13,140 nt of DNA from the NCBI RefSeq assembly GCF_000234665.1, contig NW_003946355.1, positions 1-13,140 on the forward strand, written 5' to 3'. This document shows positions 8,192-13,140 of this stretch, one piece after another; the first letter of the stretch is position 1; each line of letters begins with the position of its first letter. Source of the DNA: Leishmania mexicana MHOM/GT/2001/U1103 (taxonomy: Eukaryota > Euglenozoa > Kinetoplastea > Trypanosomatida > Trypanosomatidae). Under the pieces are notes generated by a model. It was not told the DNA's origin. It searched no databases and was given only the letters and a program-made list of their open reading frames with translations. A program made the translations under genes and the position numbers.

Positions 8192-9205
8192 CGAACACGG
8201 AGGAGGCAACGGACACGAGCGCACGCGCGTCCTCTTTCGTCAGTACAGAGGAAAGCGACCGACCACCTCAACGGCGGCGTCACCCACGCCCTCTCAGCCC
8301 TGCCGCAGCTTGCCCCCGGTCTGTACCCGCTCCTTCTCCCGGCAGCCGGCGCGGGCGCCTTCCACCGACCACCTCGCAGCCGCCTCCAGCCAGCTGCCGC
8401 ACGGAAGGGCACTCCACGCCACGGGCGCACTCCCCCACACCCGCAATCCGCGCACCGGCGCACAGCGGAGGAGGGGCCCCCTACAGCGTCCGAGAGGGGT
8501 CGCGGAACGGAGGGCGACCAGTGGGCCCGGCATCACCGGCTGCAGCGTATACAAGCCCGTCCGCAGGCACCGGCACACTCGCCCGCAGGCCCGCAGCGGA
8601 GAGGACGAGGCAGCCAGGAGACGGCGGGCGCGCCAGTGCCCCGTCAGCATCCACTCACCACCGCGCACGCACGCACCACAGCACACAAACACACACGCAT
8701 GCGCACGCGTCAGCGACTCCGCCCGTGCACCGCGCACACACCGCGTCAGTCCGCCGCATCGCCCCCGTGCATGCACGCCTGCCATCCCAGCACAGGCAGC
8801 CGAGCCTCCGCAGCCGGCGAGCGTCCTCCCGCAGCAAGTGCTCGGCAACACACCCGCACTCGCACGCACCTCGCGGGCCCCACGTCGCAGTGCGTCACCG
8901 CGCCGTGGCGTGTGCATCCGACGGCTCACCGTCAACGCACGCAGGCAGAGCCACGGCAGCGATGCGACGTTACTAGGAGGCGACGCCACCACCAGCGCGC
9001 CAGCCGCGCGGGCAATCCGGAAAGCAGCACACCGCACCGCATGCGGCAGCATCACATGCACCGGCAGCAGCGCCACCTGTGCCGCCCACCGCGCACACAC
9101 AGATGTCGGCGGTGCCTCTCCGCATCCCGCCTGCCCAGTCCGCCGGAGCGCGTACCGCTGCCGGCCCATGAGTGTATCCCCGCTTTGGTGTGCGGGGGGT
9201 CGCGC

Positions 9206-9358
9206 TCACCCCGGCGGTGTCGCTCCCCATCCTCGTGCCTCGCCATGAAGCACGCATGAGACAAGCGCCAAGGCGCAGCAGAGAAGAGAGGGGCAGACGA
9301 GGAGGAGTGAGCGCACATGGAGGCGGCGTCGCCGCGAGGCACACACACGCACGCACAT
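9206..9358 (-). CDS. Possible small hydrophobic ORF (50 aa), copy 2
   Basis: This is the counterpart of 1292-1444, same length, with residue 4 changed from C to R by a substitution in the CA/CG microsatellite. It starts at the first ATG after the candidate AG at 9416-9415. It has the same hydrophobic segment and the same doubts. Confidence 0.15.
   Translation of the reverse strand: MCVRVCASRRRRLHVRSLLLVCPSLLCCALALVSCVLHGEARGWGATPPG
9340..9357. repeat. CA/CACG microsatellite, copy 2
   Basis: This is the counterpart of 1426-1443, with CACG units replacing part of the CA run. Confidence 0.9.
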
Positions 9359-9540
9359 AGCACAGCCGCGCCGCTGGCAGCAGCAAGGTGCTCGCCGCAC
9401 CCCCTACCCCTCCCCTCGCAGAAGGGGGGGGGCGAGCCCAGTGCCGGCGCGCACGCCGTCGGCGTCGCCCAGCGGACGTCACGAGAGCGCGAGTGCAAGA
9501 GAGGCATAACGAACAGAGCCGCGCGCGGGGGGACGTAACA

Positions 9541-9580
9541 CAGAAGGAAAGACAAAGCGAGAAAAAAGGGGGCGAGAGGC
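9541..9580 (-). promoter_or_regulatory. Second polypyrimidine tract, copy 2
   Basis: This is the counterpart of 1626-1662, with the run of T's kept. The next sense-strand AG is at 9416-9415, and none occurs between 9595 and 9417. It carries the same caveat about base composition. Confidence 0.4.
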
Positions 9581-10094
9581 ACGCGCACGCACGCGCTCCG
9601 CCGTCCCGGGCCGACGCAAACGCGAGCCGTCTCGACGAGACGAAAGCGTCACACCGCGTCACGGCCCGGCGCGCGTGCTCCGCCCCTCTCGTTTGGAGGG
9701 TTGGCGGTCTGCGGTTGGCGTGGCTGCCGGACGCACGGCGGCACTTGCCGGCGCCACACCACACCGACACGTCCACAAACACACGAGCTCAGGCACAGCG
9801 CACCCGCCTCCGTTGCACCACGGCTGCATCCCGGTCGCCATGGACGCACCGCCTCCCGCGCATCCGGGGCATGCGCCTCACCGGCACATCCTGTGCGTGC
9901 TCGTCCCCTCCTCGCGTGCGTGCGGCGCTAGCAGCGCAAGGCGGAGACAAGGGTGCACGGCATGCCTCCGTCCACGCGGGGCGCGACCACGGTCCGGCTC
10001 GAGGGCGGAAGCGGCGACGTCAGTCGCGTGGGTAACAGGGGGTGGCCTAGGTGCATCCCGGGCGAGCACAGAGAGGAGGTTGGCCAGCCGCAGG

Positions 10095-10116
10095 ACAGGG
10101 CCTTTTGAGACCCTGT
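10095..10116. other. Short hairpin in the amastin flank, copy 2
   Basis: This is identical in stem and loop to 2179-2200. Confidence 0.3.
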
Positions 10117-10230
10117 GCTCTGCAGGCAGATGCCATACCTCCCCCCTCACACGCCTCAAGTCGCGGCATGCCGTAATGCGGTGTAGACACTCTCCACACC
10201 GGCATCGGGAGGACTCGGTGGTGTGACGAG

Positions 10231-10315
10231 GCACCCAAACAAACAACGCAGAGGAAGATACGACACAGGAAAGGTAAACAGATAATAAAGACTCAGCAAG
10301 CAAATAAGTGGACAC
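10231..10315 (-). promoter_or_regulatory. U-rich island in the amastin flank, copy 2
   Basis: This is the counterpart of 2311-2394 with almost no change. The conservation is no stronger than in neighbouring DNA, so it is not itself evidence of function. Confidence 0.35.
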
Positions 10316-10340
10316 GCACACGCACGCACGCACGCACGCG
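10312..10340. repeat. CACG tandem repeat, copy 2
   Basis: This is the counterpart of 2395-2419 with one extra 4-bp unit, as expected from replication slippage. Confidence 0.9.
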
Positions 10341-10377
10341 GACGCAGGCAGACAGTCGAACACCGAACACGTCCTTC

Positions 10378-10468
10378 ACCTGCGGAGGGCAGAGAGAGAG
10401 GAGAGCGCGGAGCGGCGGGTGCGGCCACGATAACGGGAAAAGATAAGGAAAGAAAAGCAACAAAACTA
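10378..10468 (-). promoter_or_regulatory. U-rich tract followed by pyrimidine tract and AG, copy 2
   Basis: This is the counterpart of 2455-2541. The U-rich half has been heavily rewritten relative to copy 1 yet stays pyrimidine-rich on the sense strand (TTTTCTTTCCTTATCTTTTC). The C/U tract is one unit longer and is followed directly by CAG. Confidence 0.3.
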
Positions 10469-11834
10469 GGTGGTGCAGGGAGTGCGCGCGACGGCTTCAC
10501 AGCGTCGTGGTGGCGCTATCCTCGACCTCTGAGTGCGAGCGCCGCGGGGAGCCGTCGCAGCAGGGGAGGGGCGCCATGGTGGCGCCATCCACTGAACAAG
10601 GAGGTGGACGGTCACAGGGGCGCGGGCACACGCACACACGCGCACGCCGTGCGGAACAGTAGCCCGTCGAGGGGAGGCGCGTCGACACGAAACCGGAAAC
10701 AAGCGAGAGACGGAGAGGAGCGCAGCGCGCGGTCGTCAGGACGGCTCCAGAGAGCAGCAACGCGCAAGCGCCACACGCACATGCCCGACGTCACGTTGCC
10801 TCCGCAGCTGCATCGGAGCCGCCTCCGCCTTCCTACACGCCTCGTCGGCCCCGCACTCCCCTGCACGCCGGGGGTGCCCTCCTGTGCACCAGCGGGTGCT
10901 TACGCGTGCGCGCACACGTAGGGCGTGCATGAAGAGCGAAGAAGAGCAAGACTGCCATCGCCCCCCTCTGGCGTTGCGTGTGCACCGGTGTGTCGCCTGC
11001 ACCCGCCACCACCACACCAGCGCACCCCGTCTCCCCTCGAGCAGTCCGTGCGGTGTGCGCCAGGGGGTGAGGCAGACACGCGAGGGCGGAGGCAACGGCG
11101 GACGTGAGAGAGACACCACCGAGACGCGGTGCGGCGCTGCGCCTCCCGCCGCTCTCTCAAGTGCGTCCGTCTCCCCCTCCTGCCCTCCGCGCACCCTCGC
11201 CGCCACGCTCCGTCGCATTCCCGCGGTCACCGTCCGGCCCTGGCGGCGGCCGTCGCATCCCCTCGCTGCCCCTCTCGCGCTCACGGCTCACAAAGGGTCG
11301 TCGGTGCGCCCGTCCCCGCTAACGGTGCGTCGCCCACTGCAGAGCGCACGGCGCCGTGCAGCGCAGCACAGGCAAAAGCGGACGGAGCGGCGGGCACGGC
11401 GCAGAGGACACGCGCAGGAGAGGACGAGGACGGCCACGCAGAAACCGTCATCACGCCAGCACGCGCACTCGACAGCGAAGCCACATCGACACTCGACAGG
11501 TAGTCCGCACGCACCGACAGCCGCGCAGCACCACGCAAACGAGGAAGCCGACGCCGCAGCGCAGAAAGCGAGAGGGGCTCCTCGGGACATGCGTGCAGGG
11601 TGCGAGTGCGCCGCTAAACCGCATCGCCAACGCGTCACCCGCGCCGCGCACGCACGCACCAGGCGGCGGCGAGAGAGAGGGTGCCGGCGAAAGGCCGACG
11701 CCAGCGTCCGCAGCCTCCGCTCCCTCCGTCTGTCCCGACGGCAGCAGCTCATCAGGCCACTCCACGGCGACGCCTCGGTGGAGCTGCCGCGCGGATGTCA
11801 AGCTCCACCGTGCATTCCTGCCGCACTCTCCCTC

Positions 11835-12422
11835 CTACTGCTCCGCTGCCTTTGTCACCGCGGCATGCTCTTCCGCTTCCTCACCGGATTGGCCGAGTTG
11901 CCACGGGAGCATCAGGAAGATGATGTTGAGGATATCCAGCACCCACGCGAACACGTAGAGACCGAAGCCCGTGCCGAATACAAAATCGTCGCTCAGCACC
12001 TCACACTTTTCCTCTTGTAGTCGGTAGGTCACCACCATGAGCGCCCAGACAACGCAAGCGGTGACAGCGCCCACGATGTTCAGCGCCAGGCAGACCCAGC
12101 GGAAGTCAGAGCAGCAGCACAGCAAAAGGCAGCCGAAGAGGAACGCAAAGCCGTACACGATGACAGAGATGATAGCGAACGCCTCAGCAGCGCGGAAGTT
12201 GTCCCGGATGCGCGTGCAATTCCCCCACAATTCGTCCAGGGAGCTGATAACCTTGGGCTTTCGGCAATCATCCTTTCCACCCCACAACGTGACGCATAAC
12301 CTGTGGCCTCCGCTGCTCTCCGGTTTAATGTAAAATATATCGACCCCCGTGCCGATCATCACACACACGAACGCGATGAGCTGGAGCACCACGTAGACGA
12401 TGACGCCGAGCTTCACCGCCAT
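11835..12422 (-). CDS. Amastin-family surface glycoprotein, copy 2 (195 aa)
   Basis: This is a paralogue of the gene at 3950-4579 with the same four-span topology. It aligns without gaps over residues 1-180. The amastin signature is CVTLWGGKDDC at residues 43-53, and C69 and C140 are kept. Forty of the 180 aligned residues differ: 21 of 53 in loop 1 (29-81), 9 of 16 in loop 2 (134-149), and only 10 of 111 elsewhere. Loop 1 contains an N-C-T sequon at N68, absent from copy 1, so this protein could carry an N-glycan there. The tail is short (EEAEEHAAVTKAAEQ) and lacks the acidic run of copy 1. The start is the first ATG after a predicted acceptor; the long in-frame upstream opening to about 12704 is judged non-coding because it lies in and beyond the 5' UTR. 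The frame is intact, so I treat it as functional. Confidence 0.97.
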   Translation of the reverse strand: MAVKLGVIVYVVLQLIAFVCVMIGTGVDIFYIKPESSGGHRLCVTLWGGKDDCRKPKVISSLDELWGNCTRIRDNFRAAEAFAIISVIVYGFAFLFGCLLLCCCSDFRWVCLALNIVGAVTACVVWALMVVTYRLQEEKCEVLSDDFVFGTGFGLYVFAWVLDILNIIFLMLPWQLGQSGEEAEEHAAVTKAAEQ

Positions 12423-12571
12423 TTTGGAGACCGCACAACGCAGAGCTGAGAGAGGCGAGGCGGAGGCACACAGCACAAAGGGCGAGGCGCAGGGTCTGGG
12501 GGTCGAGACGGCGCAACAGAGCGGGCGAGGAGGGCGCGGGGGTGCAGGCCGGAGACAGCGAGGGATAGCCT
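12423..12571 (-). promoter_or_regulatory. Predicted spliced-leader acceptor and 5' UTR, amastin copy 2
   Basis: The first sense-strand AG after the tract is at 12571-12570, giving a 147-nt, ATG-free 5' UTR (12569-12423). It matches copy 1 except at three positions. The identical length and the absence of ATG in both copies support the acceptor and start calls together. Confidence 0.65.
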
Positions 12572-12671
12572 TGACAGCACATGCACATGTGCGTTGCGTC
12601 GCACGTTCATGCGCGCGTTGCCGGTGTTCGGTGGGTGGTGCGCGCGTGTTGTGAGAGGGCGCAAACGGACA

Positions 12672-12728
12672 GGGGCGAGGAGAGAGAGGAGGGGACAGAG
12701 ACACAGAGAGTGGGGAGGCAGGGGGAGG
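12672..12728 (-). promoter_or_regulatory. Polypyrimidine tract upstream of amastin copy 2
   Basis: This is the counterpart of 4831-4882, C/T-rich on the minus strand. The sense strand has no AG from 12744 down to 12572. The stretch between tract and acceptor has several substitutions and short indels relative to copy 1 (12601-12672), yet none creates an AG. Confidence 0.65.
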
Positions 12729-12744
12729 TCACAGGCAGCGGAGA

Positions 12745-13140
12745 CTGCCAGGCGTGCGCAGCGGGGGCAGATGCGCCGCTCGCTGGCATGCGCACAGACA
12801 AAAAGCACCAGGAGAGGAGGCCGGCGCATGTGCCGCGCGCCGCACAGCGAGGACGAGGGGGAGAGAGTGCAACGACACGCAGGCGCACAGCACACCGTCC
12901 AGTGCCTCCGGCTGCGTCCTTCTCGCTTCCGCGTCGCCAAACGAGCGCCTGCGCGGCCACGATGGAGACCCGTGCGCAGGCGAGCCGGGCCGCCACGGCG
13001 TGCGGGCGGGCGGCATGCAGCACCGCCACCACGCACCGTCGCACCCGAGCACCGGCCCGCACAGCAGAGCACACACCGACCACAGCACCGCCGGGGGAGA
13101 CACCAGCACACAAGCACACAGCCCCCGTCGCGGCACGATG
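12745..13140 (-). other. Intergenic DNA upstream of amastin copy 2, cut by the window end
   Basis: This is the counterpart of 4899-5290 with few substitutions and no gene. From 12951 to the end there is no AG on the sense strand, as in copy 1. The final four bases differ from copy 1. Confidence 0.6.

Larger units (their letters stand above)
8277..11834 (-). other. Downstream flank of amastin copy 2: 3' UTR and intergenic DNA
   Basis: This is the counterpart of 118-3949, with the same elements in the same order and no confident gene. It differs by the missing 243 bp near 8950, a loss of about 28 bp near 11290 (compare copy 1 around 3380-3410), one extra CACG unit at about 10330, and clusters of substitutions in the U-rich tract at 10427-10468 and just after the stop codon. 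Confidence 0.75.
8277..13136 (-). repeat. Tandem amastin repeat unit, copy 2 (right end open)
   Basis: This is the second copy of the unit seen at 118-5290, in the same orientation. It lacks 243 bp that copy 1 has at 792-1034 and has other short indels, several not a multiple of three (for example minus 1 near 8434, plus 1 near 9014, minus 2 near 9119). These frame-breaking indels are the main argument that the long open frames in the unit outside amastin are not genes. The last four bases of the window do not match copy 1, so homology may end there or this may be a local difference. Confidence 0.93.

Overview
The window looks like nuclear DNA of a trypanosomatid flagellate, most likely one of the Leishmaniinae (Leishmania, Crithidia, Leptomonas or a relative). 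The evidence is two complete genes of the amastin surface-protein family in tandem on the minus strand, very GC-rich DNA, no introns, long non-coding flanks, and polypyrimidine tract plus AG arrangements of the kind used for spliced-leader trans-splicing. The species cannot be named from the sequence alone.

Layout: the window holds two copies of one repeat unit, 118-5290 and 8277-13136, separated by about 3 kb not repeated here (5291-8276). Each unit, read in the sense (minus) direction, has an upstream intergenic stretch, a polypyrimidine tract, a predicted spliced-leader acceptor, a 147-nt ATG-free 5' UTR, one amastin gene (3950-4579, 209 codons; 11835-12422, 195 codons), and then about 3.5-3.8 kb of 3' UTR and intergenic DNA rich in CA/CACG runs. 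Every other long open frame in the units shifts frame between the copies or is only a low-complexity frame allowed by the GC content, so I call amastin the only confident gene of each unit. A second polypyrimidine tract inside each unit lies upstream of a 50-codon hydrophobic small ORF (1292-1444 and 9206-9358), kept as a weak candidate.

The spacer between the units differs in texture: it has few CA runs, and protein-like stretches hop among the three minus frames from about 8191 down to 5557. This is what a decayed protein-coding gene looks like; I could not identify the family. A shorter coding-like fragment lies at 1-118, beyond the left edge of copy 1, and is unrelated to what borders copy 2.

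How the parts work together: the cluster is probably transcribed right to left as part of a polycistronic unit, with each amastin mRNA matured by trans-splicing and polyadenylation. Amastins are four-span surface glycoproteins, usually abundant in the intracellular amastigote and regulated through the 3' UTR. The most informative signal is the contrast between the copies. The 5' UTRs differ at 3 of 147 bases and the membrane spans are nearly identical, while the two predicted extracellular loops differ at 30 of 69 residues, which suggests homogenised flanks around diversifying ectodomains.
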